From the NCBI GenBank assembly GCA_947255165.1, contig CAMYFZ010000001.1, forward strand, positions 17,653 through 81,652: DNA of 64,000 nt. Direction: 5' to 3'. Each line of letters begins with the position of its first letter. The first letter of the stretch is position 1. A model generated the notes under the pieces. That model was not told the origin of the DNA and ran no database searches. It saw only the letters and a program-made list of their open reading frames with translations. The position numbers were made by a program, and so were the translations under genes. This DNA is from an uncultured Varibaculum sp. (GTDB lineage: Bacteria > Actinomycetota > Actinomycetes > Actinomycetales > Actinomycetaceae). Positions 9,315-16,694 of this stretch are shown in pieces.

Positions 9315-9878
9315 TTATTCCTTAACCCGAGAAATATAATCGCCAGAGCGGGTGTCGACCTTGATCTTCTCGCCCTCTTCCACAAAGAGCGGAACTTGTA
9401 CTTCATACCCGGTTTCAACGGTAGCCGGTTTGGTTCCCGCCGAAGAACGGTTACCCTGCAGCCACGGTTCCGTATGGGTAATCTGCATAATTACCGAGGC
9501 CGGCAGCTCCAGGAATAATACCTGGTCGTCGTGGAAAGCTACCACCGCGCGCTGATTCTCGATCAAGAAGTTTTTGGCGTCTCCTACGATTTCCGCAGTG
9601 ATCATCACCTGTTCATAGGTGTCATCATCCATAAACACAAAATCAGTACCATCTTGGTACAGGTAGGTCATATCTCGACGATCAACCGTCGCGGTCTCAA
9701 CTTTCACCCCCGCATTGAAGGTGCGATCCACAGTTTTGCCGCTAAGTACGTTCTTGATCTTGGTACGCACAAACGCCGGGCCTTTCCCCGGTTTCACATG
9801 CTGAAACTCAACAACCTGCCATAACTGGTTATCCAGCTTTAGTACCAGACCGTTCTTCAAATCATTTGTTGTCGCCAA
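9315..9878 (-). CDS. efp: elongation factor P
   Basis: Relieves ribosome stalling at polyproline. The 187-residue protein has three beta-barrel domains and ends with the EF-P signature region [14 protein letters not shown]. The domain-I tip reads KPGKGPA with Lys32 at the apex, the palindromic PGKGP loop reported for actinobacterial EF-P that works without lysine modification; consistently, no epmA/epmB-like gene is nearby. The start is a TTG at 9878, with a GGGGG ribosome site. It heads efp-nusB-pyrC-pyrF. Confidence 0.96.
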   Translation of the reverse strand: MATTNDLKNGLVLKLDNQLWQVVEFQHVKPGKGPAFVRTKIKNVLSGKTVDRTFNAGVKVETATVDRRDMTYLYQDGTDFVFMDDDTYEQVMITAEIVGDAKNFLIENQRAVVAFHDDQVLFLELPASVIMQITHTEPWLQGNRSSAGTKPATVETGYEVQVPLFVEEGEKIKVDTRSGDYISRVKE

Positions 9879-9944
9879 CTTATAACCCCCAAGTCAAAAT
9901 CAATCGTCTCTACTTTACTTTAATCGCGCGGCGGGGGAAAATAT

Positions 9945-9959
9945 CGCCTCTAAGCGGCG
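9945..9959 (-). terminator. weak stem-loop after the second shikimate kinase
   Basis: A 4-bp stem (CGCC/GGCG) with a 7-base loop begins a few bases after the stop at 9963. On the minus strand it is followed by ATATTTT. It separates the aro cluster from efp. The stem is short, so confidence is low. Confidence 0.35.
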
Positions 9960-9962
9960 CTT

Positions 9963-10490
9963 TTAGCCCCGGAAGTTAAGGCAATCTGCTACTTTTTCCA
10001 CCACTTGCGTCAGTGATAAACCCGAGACTTCCACTGCTAGCGGAGCTAATATCTGCCAGCCTTCGCGCCGCTCTTGCCCCATTTGCCGCAGCCAAGCCCT
10101 CGGCATTCCCAATCCCAGAGAGCGGGGACGGTTCAGCCCGGCGCGATCCGCCATAGTGGACAGGTCAATCACTAGCTCTATTATTTCTCTGCCAGGAAGT
10201 TCAGCTAGTTCTTGTCGGGTTTGCAGGTTATCCAGCGCCCCGGAACCCATAGCTACAATAGTGTCCTCGGCCGGCATTTGTTTTAAAAGGGCGATCACAA
10301 CTTCCCGCTCTACCTGCCGATATCTTTTTTCACCGGCGCTAATCACCGCAGTAGCCAGTGGCACTCCCAACTTTGCGGCTACCAGGGTGTCCGTATCTAC
10401 CAATTTCCAACCGAATCTTTTGGCTAGGGCCGTGGCAATGCTAGATTTTCCGCTACCGGGCAGACCAATTAAGAAAACTTTCCTAGCCAA
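9963..10490 (-). CDS. second, divergent shikimate kinase-like P-loop kinase
   Basis: Resembles shikimate kinase (shikimate + ATP to shikimate 3-phosphate). It has a P-loop (LIGLPGSGKSS), the Mg/shikimate Asp pair DTD, the GEKRYRQVEREV segment carrying the substrate-binding Arg, and an NRPRSLG lid region. It departs from the family at two places: the usual Gly-Gly-Gly shikimate loop reads MGSGA, and the C-terminal R-x(3)-Y-x-E region reads RREGWQILAP. It lies directly after a gene that already carries a complete shikimate kinase domain. I favour the TTG at 10490, which overlaps the previous stop by 8 bp and is preceded by GGAGAG; an ATG at 10547 would overlap by 65 bp and add 19 residues unlike the family. 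It could be a backup AroK or a kinase for a related polyol. Confidence 0.75.
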   Translation of the reverse strand: MARKVFLIGLPGSGKSSIATALAKRFGWKLVDTDTLVAAKLGVPLATAVISAGEKRYRQVEREVVIALLKQMPAEDTIVAMGSGALDNLQTRQELAELPGREIIELVIDLSTMADRAGLNRPRSLGLGMPRAWLRQMGQERREGWQILAPLAVEVSGLSLTQVVEKVADCLNFRG

Positions 10491-12192
10491 CTTCGCTCTC
10501 TCCGTCGCTAGGATTTTCGGGGTCACTCCCGGCAGTCCTGCCTTCATTTATGGAGTTAAAAGCACTTTGCAGTAGCTGGTAGTCGCTAACGGGAACCACG
10601 CTTACCTGTCCGTCACCGCCAGTTAATACCATCCGAATAATTCCCCCGCGCACTTTCTTATCCGAGGCCATAATTTTTACTAGCTGCTCGAAAGAATATT
10701 GCGGGCAGCTAGTCGGCAACCCTAGCGCGGCGATCTGGCGACGTTGACTTTCCATTTGTGCGGGCGTAAGTATATCCATTTCTACTGCCACCTGGGCGGC
10801 AAAGACCATTCCCATCGCTACCGCCTCGCCGTGTAAGACCTGGTAGGAGCTGGCTTTCTCAATCGCGTGCGCCAGTGTGTGCCCATAATTAAGGCACTCA
10901 CGCAATCCACTTTCGCGCAGGTCTTGACTAACCACAGCGGCTTTTACTTGGATAGCGCGACTAATGACTTCTTCTAATATCGCCTCGGAGGACAGCAGTT
11001 CTTCTACGCTGCCCGCGGCTAGTAGTTCCAAGATTTTATGGTCGGCGATAAAACCGCATTTGATAACTTCCGCCAAACCGGCGCGCAGCTGGCGCGGGGG
11101 CAAAGTTTGCAGATAATCGAGGTCGCAAATTACTGCGCTAGGGGGATAAAAAGAGCCCACTAGATTCTTTCCCAGGGACGTATTTATTCCGGTTTTCCCC
11201 CCGACTGCCGCATCGACCATCGCTAACAGGGAAGTAGGCACATTGATCAGTTCGATCCCCCGTAGCCAAGTCGCGGCCACGAAACCTCCCATATCAGTGG
11301 TTGCCCCGCCTCCTAGTGCCACTACTGTGTCTTCGCGCGAAAAATGGTATTCTCCCAGGAGCCGCCAGGCATCTTCAACTACTCTAATGTTCTTGGCCGC
11401 TTCCCCATCGGGATGCGGAAAAATTTTGACTACCTGGCCGGCTTGAGTCAAAGATTGTGCCAAGTCACGAGCCTCTTTTTCGAGGGGAGCCGGGCAGATC
11501 AAGAACAGGTTGCGGGGACGACCTTGCAGTATCTGTCCGATTCGGGAGCTAAAGTTGCTGCCTACGCTGATTTGGTATCCATTGCCAGAAGTCACCGGAA
11601 TCTGCCGAATTTTTTCTGGAGTTTGTTTCGGCAGCGCGCCCAAGGAACTTAAATCGTAGTGAGATACCGGTCGGGTTTCTTCTAGTTTCAAACCTCGAAT
11701 TACGGCAGTGGCTACCTCGCTGAGGCTGCCATCTGCGGGCACGCTTAAAGTGGCTGCTTCCAGGTAATTTGCGCGTCGTTGTTGTTCGAGCTTTGCAATT
11801 TGATGACCGGGATTCTCACTTGCCTGCAAGAGGGGGCGCATGGAATCCTTCCCCACTCTCGCCCCGGCAACAGTGGGAGAAACATCTAAGAAAACTACCT
11901 CTTTATCTGCGAGGGCAGCGGCGGTTTCGGGGCGAGTGAGTGCCCCTCCCCCGAGGGCTAGCACTTCGATATTTGAGCGTAAAAGCTCATCGATCACCTT
12001 GACCTCTAAATCCCTAAAAGCATCCTCACCGCGGGTAGTAAAAATTTCGGGGATAGACATTTGTGCCTGCCGAGAAATTTCTTGGTCGGCGTCAATAAAA
12101 GCACGCCCTAAACGTGCGGCTACCAGGCTTCCTACCGAGGTTTTCCCGCTGCCTGGCAAGCCGATAAATACTATTTGTTTTTTGGCATTCAT
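10483..12192 (-). CDS. aroKB: fused shikimate kinase - 3-dehydroquinate synthase
   Basis: Two shikimate-pathway enzymes in one 569-residue chain. Residues 1-165 are shikimate kinase: P-loop FIGLPGSGKTS, the DAD pair, GEDAFRDLEVKV, the intact LGGGAL loop, SMRPLL and RRANYLEAA. Residues 200-555 are 3-dehydroquinate synthase, which cyclises DAHP using NAD and zinc: ALGGGATTDMGGFVAATWLRG, PTSLLAMVDAAVGGKTG, GLAEVIKCG, and the zinc-ligand histidine segments NYGHTLAHAIE and LHGEAVAMG. Such AroK-AroB fusions are known in some actinobacteria. It overlaps aroC by 4 bp (ATGA). The two domains run in the order kinase then synthase, the reverse of the pathway order. Confidence 0.95.
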   Translation of the reverse strand: MNAKKQIVFIGLPGSGKTSVGSLVAARLGRAFIDADQEISRQAQMSIPEIFTTRGEDAFRDLEVKVIDELLRSNIEVLALGGGALTRPETAAALADKEVVFLDVSPTVAGARVGKDSMRPLLQASENPGHQIAKLEQQRRANYLEAATLSVPADGSLSEVATAVIRGLKLEETRPVSHYDLSSLGALPKQTPEKIRQIPVTSGNGYQISVGSNFSSRIGQILQGRPRNLFLICPAPLEKEARDLAQSLTQAGQVVKIFPHPDGEAAKNIRVVEDAWRLLGEYHFSREDTVVALGGGATTDMGGFVAATWLRGIELINVPTSLLAMVDAAVGGKTGINTSLGKNLVGSFYPPSAVICDLDYLQTLPPRQLRAGLAEVIKCGFIADHKILELLAAGSVEELLSSEAILEEVISRAIQVKAAVVSQDLRESGLRECLNYGHTLAHAIEKASSYQVLHGEAVAMGMVFAAQVAVEMDILTPAQMESQRRQIAALGLPTSCPQYSFEQLVKIMASDKKVRGGIIRMVLTGGDGQVSVVPVSDYQLLQSAFNSINEGRTAGSDPENPSDGESEVG

Positions 12193-13400
12193 AGTCGCGC
12201 CTCCACTCGCTGTTGGTATGCCTGCAGATTTTCACGCACCTGGGCCAGCGAATACCCGCCTACGTGTTCTAAAAGTGCATCTGCCAGTACCAAAGCTACC
12301 TGTGCCTGGGCAATAACTGCTCCTGGCACTACCGCGCAAGTATCGGAGCGTTGATGAATCGCCGGGCTGACTTCCCCGCTGGCCAAATCAATGCTGCGCA
12401 AAGCCCGGGGTACGGTTGAGATCGGTTTAAAGGCACAACTGACCCGAATTAGTTGCCCATTCGACATGCCACCTTCAATCCCGCCGGCATGGTTGGAGGC
12501 CCGGGTTATTTCTCCTTCCTCCCCGCGTACGATCTCGTCATGCGCTGCCGAGCCCGGCAGATACGGCTGGGTACCATCTCCTATTTTCACGGTTTTCACT
12601 GCGGGGATCGACATCAGGGCGGCCGCTAAGCGAGTGTCTAGCCGGCGATCTGCAGCTACATGACTACCTAGCCCGATCGGCACCCCGTAGGCTGCAACCT
12701 CCACGCTTCCCCCAATAGTGTCCCCATTCTTCTTCGCGGTATCGATCTGGGAAATCATTTGCTCACTGACTTTTTCGTCCGGACACCGCACCGGGTTTTC
12801 AGCGAGTTTTTGCTGCTCGGTTAACGGCGGTATTGGGTGAGCTTCCTCGAGGCTGGCGTGTCCGATTTGGGTTACATAGGAAATCAGTTCGATCCCACCC
12901 GCCTGTTTCAAGAACTCGTGGGCGAAAGCTCCCAGACCCACCCGCATCGCGGTTTCCCGGGCACTCGCCCGCTCTAACACCGGGCGAGCCTCCTCTAAAT
13001 CATAGGCGAGCATCCCCGCCAGATCCGCGTGTCCGGGCCGAGGACGAGTTAAGGGGCGATTGCGGGCCACTTCTCGTTGGTCGCCTTTGCCGGCATCAAT
13101 TTGTAAATCCTGCGGATCCACTGGATCGGGGCTCATCACGGTTTTCCATTTTGGCCATTCGCTATTCTCAATAACCAATGCGATTGGGGCTCCGGTGGTT
13201 TTGCCCCTGATTACCCCACCTACTAGATGGACCCGATCTTGCTCAAATTTTTGGCGGGCCCCACGTCCGTAACCGGCTCGCCGACTGGCCAGGTATTCCG
13301 CCACTTTAGCGGTGGTAATCTCCACTCCCGCGGGCATTCCTTCGAGAATTCCCACCAGGGCAGCTCCATGTGATTCACCTGCGCTCATCCATCTCAACAT
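12189..13400 (-). CDS. aroC: chorismate synthase
   Basis: Converts 5-enolpyruvylshikimate 3-phosphate to chorismate with reduced FMN. The 403-residue protein has the three family signatures: GESHGAALVGILEGMPAG at the N-terminus, SARETAMRVGLGAFA, and the C-terminal RSDTCAVVPGAVIAQAQVAL. The Arg-rich RRAGYGRGARQKFEQD region binds substrate and flavin. MSAGESHG at residue 5 is an alternative start. It overlaps aroKB by 4 bp. Confidence 0.97.
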   Translation of the reverse strand: MLRWMSAGESHGAALVGILEGMPAGVEITTAKVAEYLASRRAGYGRGARQKFEQDRVHLVGGVIRGKTTGAPIALVIENSEWPKWKTVMSPDPVDPQDLQIDAGKGDQREVARNRPLTRPRPGHADLAGMLAYDLEEARPVLERASARETAMRVGLGAFAHEFLKQAGGIELISYVTQIGHASLEEAHPIPPLTEQQKLAENPVRCPDEKVSEQMISQIDTAKKNGDTIGGSVEVAAYGVPIGLGSHVAADRRLDTRLAAALMSIPAVKTVKIGDGTQPYLPGSAAHDEIVRGEEGEITRASNHAGGIEGGMSNGQLIRVSCAFKPISTVPRALRSIDLASGEVSPAIHQRSDTCAVVPGAVIAQAQVALVLADALLEHVGGYSLAQVRENLQAYQQRVEARL

Positions 13401-13485
13401 AGATTCATTGTTTCATGGAACTATTTTTTGCGTTTTAAGCTTCCACTCCTAAAAATCCCGCGAAGCGGTAAAAAATAGCCGAGCG

Positions 13486-14136
13486 CTAACGGGGAACGAC
13501 TAGGAGTGCAATATAGGTGGCCATTAGTAGCCACGGCCCGAATGCTAGCCGGGTAGAGCCGCTAGCTTTCTTCGCTACCACCAAGTAGAGCGCCCAGAGC
13601 CCGCTGCCGACCACCGATAGTATTCCCATTAACAACAGGCAGTGCCAAGAAGAGCAGGTAGCTAAGCCCACCAAAAGTGGAGCTAGGCGTAAATCCCCCA
13701 CCCCGATACCGTTTCGAACAAAAGTTCCGGGAAGCAGCAAAATGAAAGTTCCTAAAGCTACGATCAGGGCATATGCCGGTTTTACCCACTGTCCGGTAAC
13801 GAACCCGGCCAGGATAACCGCCACTAACACCAGCACCAAGACAGCTGCCGTCATAGAGCGCGGCAGCCGTTGGGTACCGGCATCAATGACAGTTAGTACC
13901 GTCCCCAGAGTCAGTAGCGGAAATAATAGCAGCAAGTTAATCGAGCCGTAACGTAAAATCACTGCCGCAGCAACCGCCAGCATCGAAACTATCCCTATTG
14001 CCCAGGCCTGATTCCAATACGCTCTTGACCGTCCCGACAGTCGGAAGTACTTTTCCACCTTGGGCAGCCCGTAGACTAAGTTTCCAATTCCCGCAAATAC
14101 CAGCGCTATTAGCAAAACTAGTAGTTGCATTTTCAT
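13486..14136 (-). CDS. A24-family prepilin peptidase (short, TadV-like)
   Basis: Intramembrane aspartyl protease that trims leader peptides of type IV/Tad pilins. The 216-residue polytopic protein has about seven hydrophobic segments. Both catalytic aspartates are visible: the first in TVIDAGTQRLPRSMT (about residue 86), the second in the GxGD motif of GIGVGDLRLAPLLVGL (about residue 147). It lacks the cytoplasmic N-methyltransferase domain of PilD. It lies between aroC and aroE, 4 bp after aroE. No pilin genes are in the window, so the substrate is unknown. This is the common actinobacterial arrangement. Confidence 0.85.
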   Translation of the reverse strand: MKMQLLVLLIALVFAGIGNLVYGLPKVEKYFRLSGRSRAYWNQAWAIGIVSMLAVAAAVILRYGSINLLLLFPLLTLGTVLTVIDAGTQRLPRSMTAAVLVLVLVAVILAGFVTGQWVKPAYALIVALGTFILLLPGTFVRNGIGVGDLRLAPLLVGLATCSSWHCLLLMGILSVVGSGLWALYLVVAKKASGSTRLAFGPWLLMATYIALLVVPR

Positions 14137-14140
14137 GGCG

Positions 14141-14974
14141 TTAGGCCTCCTTAAGAGCCATTTGCATTACATCCAAGCTGGGCGTGCGAGAAGTAAACAA
14201 CTTCACCTGCATCAGGGCCTGATGTAGCAACATGGATTTCCCGGAAATGATGGTAGCTTGCTGGCGTTGAGCTGATTTTACCAGTTCGCTAGGCCAGGGG
14301 TCATAGACGATATCTAATACCGTTTGACTAGCATTAAAGGAGATAGATTTATAAAAATCATCAAGTACTTCGCGAGGAACAGTTGAGATAATCAAATCTG
14401 CATTCTCGATAGTTTTCCGGGCTTTATCTGTGGCTGTCAAGGGAACATAACCAGGATCTATCCCCAGTCGGGTAGCCGCCTGCACTGCATTACCGGCTCC
14501 GGAAACTCGGCGGGCCAGCAGATTAATTTGCGTTACTTCCAGTTCTGTTAGGGCTGCTAGGGCCGAGGACGCGGTAGCACCCGATCCCACAATCACCGCT
14601 TTTTCGGGACTGAAATCTTTGCCCTTTTCTTCCCTTATTGCCGCTACCAACCCATAAACATCAGTATTAAATCCGGCGGTCACTCCCCCTGGAAACGGCA
14701 CCACGGTGTTTACGGCTCCTACTGCTTTAGCTAAACCATCTACCTGGGAAAGCAGGGGGATGATCACTTGTTTTAAAGGCATAGTAACCGAAAGACCCAC
14801 CAAATTTTCGGGCCAGCGGGCGAGGAAAGAACCCAGAGTATCCGGGGTAACCTCGATCCTCCGATAGTCGATATTCAGCCCTAAATCCCGATAAGCTGCC
14901 AGGTGCAGTACCGGGGATAAAGAATGCTGGATTGGAGATCCGATTACCGCCGCCCAGGGGCTTAACGCTTGCAT
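14141..14974 (-). CDS. aroE: shikimate dehydrogenase
   Basis: NADP-dependent reduction of 3-dehydroshikimate to shikimate. Family marks are GSPIQHSLSPVLH (substrate serines), the catalytic Lys in VTMPLKQVI, NTVVPF, FNTDVYGL, and the nucleotide-binding glycine loop IVGSGATASSAL. I choose ATG at 14974, which places the first strand normally and overlaps mltG by 13 bp. A GTG at 14998 would add eight residues and extend the overlap to 37 bp. It sits between mltG and the prepilin peptidase. Confidence 0.93.
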   Translation of the reverse strand: MQALSPWAAVIGSPIQHSLSPVLHLAAYRDLGLNIDYRRIEVTPDTLGSFLARWPENLVGLSVTMPLKQVIIPLLSQVDGLAKAVGAVNTVVPFPGGVTAGFNTDVYGLVAAIREEKGKDFSPEKAVIVGSGATASSALAALTELEVTQINLLARRVSGAGNAVQAATRLGIDPGYVPLTATDKARKTIENADLIISTVPREVLDDFYKSISFNASQTVLDIVYDPWPSELVKSAQRQQATIISGKSMLLHQALMQVKLFTSRTPSLDVMQMALKEA

Positions 14975-16218
14975 TTTCCTTGGTTTTGCTGACACCACTG
15001 TTTCAGTTCTTCGATGCTCTTATTCTGCTCTGCTAGCGTAAGCGCGAATTTAGTTTCTCCGGTATCCAGGTTAACCGTGGTGAAGTAGAGCCATTTCCCA
15101 TCCGCCGGTTTCACTGCAGCCGCCAGAGCCTTGGGCCCTACGGTACCGATAGCGGTGGGAGGCAGCCCTTTGTGTTTATAGGTGTTATAGGGGGTATCTT
15201 TTTTAAGCTCTTCCGAACTGGGAATTCCCCCCGAGCGACCCAGGCCATAAACCACCGTAGAATCCATTTGCAAGAATCCGTGGGTATCTGGATTATCCTG
15301 CAGGCGATTCTCAATTACCCTGGCTACTTGGGGATAGTATTTATCCAGGTTGACTTCTTTTTCTAGGATCGAAGCCTTAATTAACACGGCTGCTCGCTGA
15401 GCGGGGGCAACTCCGGCCTGATCTAGTCGTTTTATCTGGGCATCCACCATGATCTTCACTAAATCGGTAGCGGTCTGCTTAGTGGAGACCGTATAGGTAT
15501 CGGGTGCCAACCAGCCTTCAAAAGATTCTTCACTTTGCCCCGGTATCCCGTAAGCTTCGGGGTCCGAAAAAGCTTCAGCTACTTGATCGGCACTAAACCC
15601 GACAGTTTCTTGCAAACGCGCCTTAATCTGTTTAACCGTGAATCCGGGAGGAATAGTTACCTTGATATCCGCTTTGGAGGTGGGATCTAATAGCATCGCT
15701 AAGGCCTCGCGAGAAGACATCCGTTTATGTAGCCTAAACCGCCCCGCCTGCACTCCTTGTGCTAAGGAATTTTTCTTGAAAATATCGGCGAATACTTCGG
15801 CATCGGCGATAACCCCGTGTTTCTCTAAGATCGCGCCGATAGTTTTACCCGAGGCGCCCTCAGGAATCTCTACGATTACTTCCCCAGAGCCCTTCCCTTG
15901 GTAGTCTTCTCCGCCAGAGATTATTCCGCTAATTCCGCCCAGCTCTTTGGCTGCGATCAAGGAAGCGCCGGCGATTAAGCCGACGACCACCAAAATCACG
16001 ATGGCCGCAATCGTACGTTTCTTACGCCGGGCTTTGCGCCGCGCACTGCGTCCAGTAACGGCTAGTTTTGGGTGCGCGGGACTTGCCGCTTCTTCTTCCC
16101 AGTAGTTATCAAGGTTAGTGGGGTTATCACTTTGCGAAGGATCAGCGTTAGCTTTTTTATCGGCGCGGCGGGATGGAAAATGCCGCTTGGGCGGATTGTT
16201 TTCTGGCTCCCGGCTCAT
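14962..16218 (-). CDS. mltG: endolytic murein transglycosylase MltG
   Basis: Membrane-anchored lytic transglycosylase (YceG family) that cuts nascent glycan strands and sets their length. The 418-residue protein has a long hydrophilic, charged cytoplasmic N-terminus (about 65 residues), one transmembrane helix (TIAAIVILVVVGLIAGASLI), a LysM-like region, then the catalytic domain. The catalytic Glu lies in ASILEKEVNLD, followed by VARVIENRL, MDSTVVYGLG, PYNTY and GLPPTAIGTVG. It overlaps ruvX by one base (TGATG) and aroE downstream. Confidence 0.95.
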   Translation of the reverse strand: MSREPENNPPKRHFPSRRADKKANADPSQSDNPTNLDNYWEEEAASPAHPKLAVTGRSARRKARRKKRTIAAIVILVVVGLIAGASLIAAKELGGISGIISGGEDYQGKGSGEVIVEIPEGASGKTIGAILEKHGVIADAEVFADIFKKNSLAQGVQAGRFRLHKRMSSREALAMLLDPTSKADIKVTIPPGFTVKQIKARLQETVGFSADQVAEAFSDPEAYGIPGQSEESFEGWLAPDTYTVSTKQTATDLVKIMVDAQIKRLDQAGVAPAQRAAVLIKASILEKEVNLDKYYPQVARVIENRLQDNPDTHGFLQMDSTVVYGLGRSGGIPSSEELKKDTPYNTYKHKGLPPTAIGTVGPKALAAAVKPADGKWLYFTTVNLDTGETKFALTLAEQNKSIEELKQWCQQNQGKCKR

Positions 16219-16694
16219 CAGGCCTCCTCGCTTTCGGATCCGTTGCCCAGCGGTACTCCCGGAGCTTTTCCGGTTCGCCGCTCTATTTCTAACGCCTGCT
16301 CCAAGATTAACACTGCAGCCTGTTGGTCGACGACGCTTTTGTGCTCGCGCCCGCCCAGTCCGGCCGAACGCAGTTGTTGATGAGCACTTACCGAGGTAAG
16401 ACGCTCATCCACAAGTCTTATATTACAAGTTGGTAACAGCTGTTCCAACTCGGCACCCCAGGCACGTACGTCAGCAGCATTTTTTCCTTCCTTTCCGCTC
16501 ATTAAACAAGGAAGGCCAATGACGACTTCTCTAGCTTCATACTCAGCAACCAGTTCAGCGATGCGGTATAGTTCTTGTCCGCCTGCCCGGTAAACCGTTT
16601 CCACTGGCAGCGCTAAAGTCCCCGCCGCATCGGAACGTGCCACTCCAATCCGGCGAGTACCAAGATCAATCCCAATCCGTACCCCGGGGCGCAT
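16218..16694 (-). CDS. ruvX: YqgF-family pre-16S rRNA nuclease / putative Holliday junction resolvase
   Basis: RNase H-fold nuclease; E. coli YqgF matures the 5' end of 16S rRNA. The 158-residue protein starts with the first strand and Asp (IGIDLGTRRIGVARSD) and continues with VVIGLPCLMSGKEG and LVDERLTSV, which hold the other acidic residues. It overlaps alaS (TAATG) and mltG (TGATG) by one base each, so the three are translationally coupled. alaS-ruvX-mltG-aroE is a standard actinobacterial block. Confidence 0.93.
   Translation of the reverse strand: MRPGVRIGIDLGTRRIGVARSDAAGTLALPVETVYRAGGQELYRIAELVAEYEAREVVIGLPCLMSGKEGKNAADVRAWGAELEQLLPTCNIRLVDERLTSVSAHQQLRSAGLGGREHKSVVDQQAAVLILEQALEIERRTGKAPGVPLGNGSESEEA

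Noticed and set aside
10156..10575. Open frame of 139 codons on the plus strand across the aroK region
   Set aside because: It is a shadow of the two minus-strand kinase genes, with no ribosome site and no family pattern. Similar long antisense frames occur at 11840, 21454 and 30195 for the same reason.
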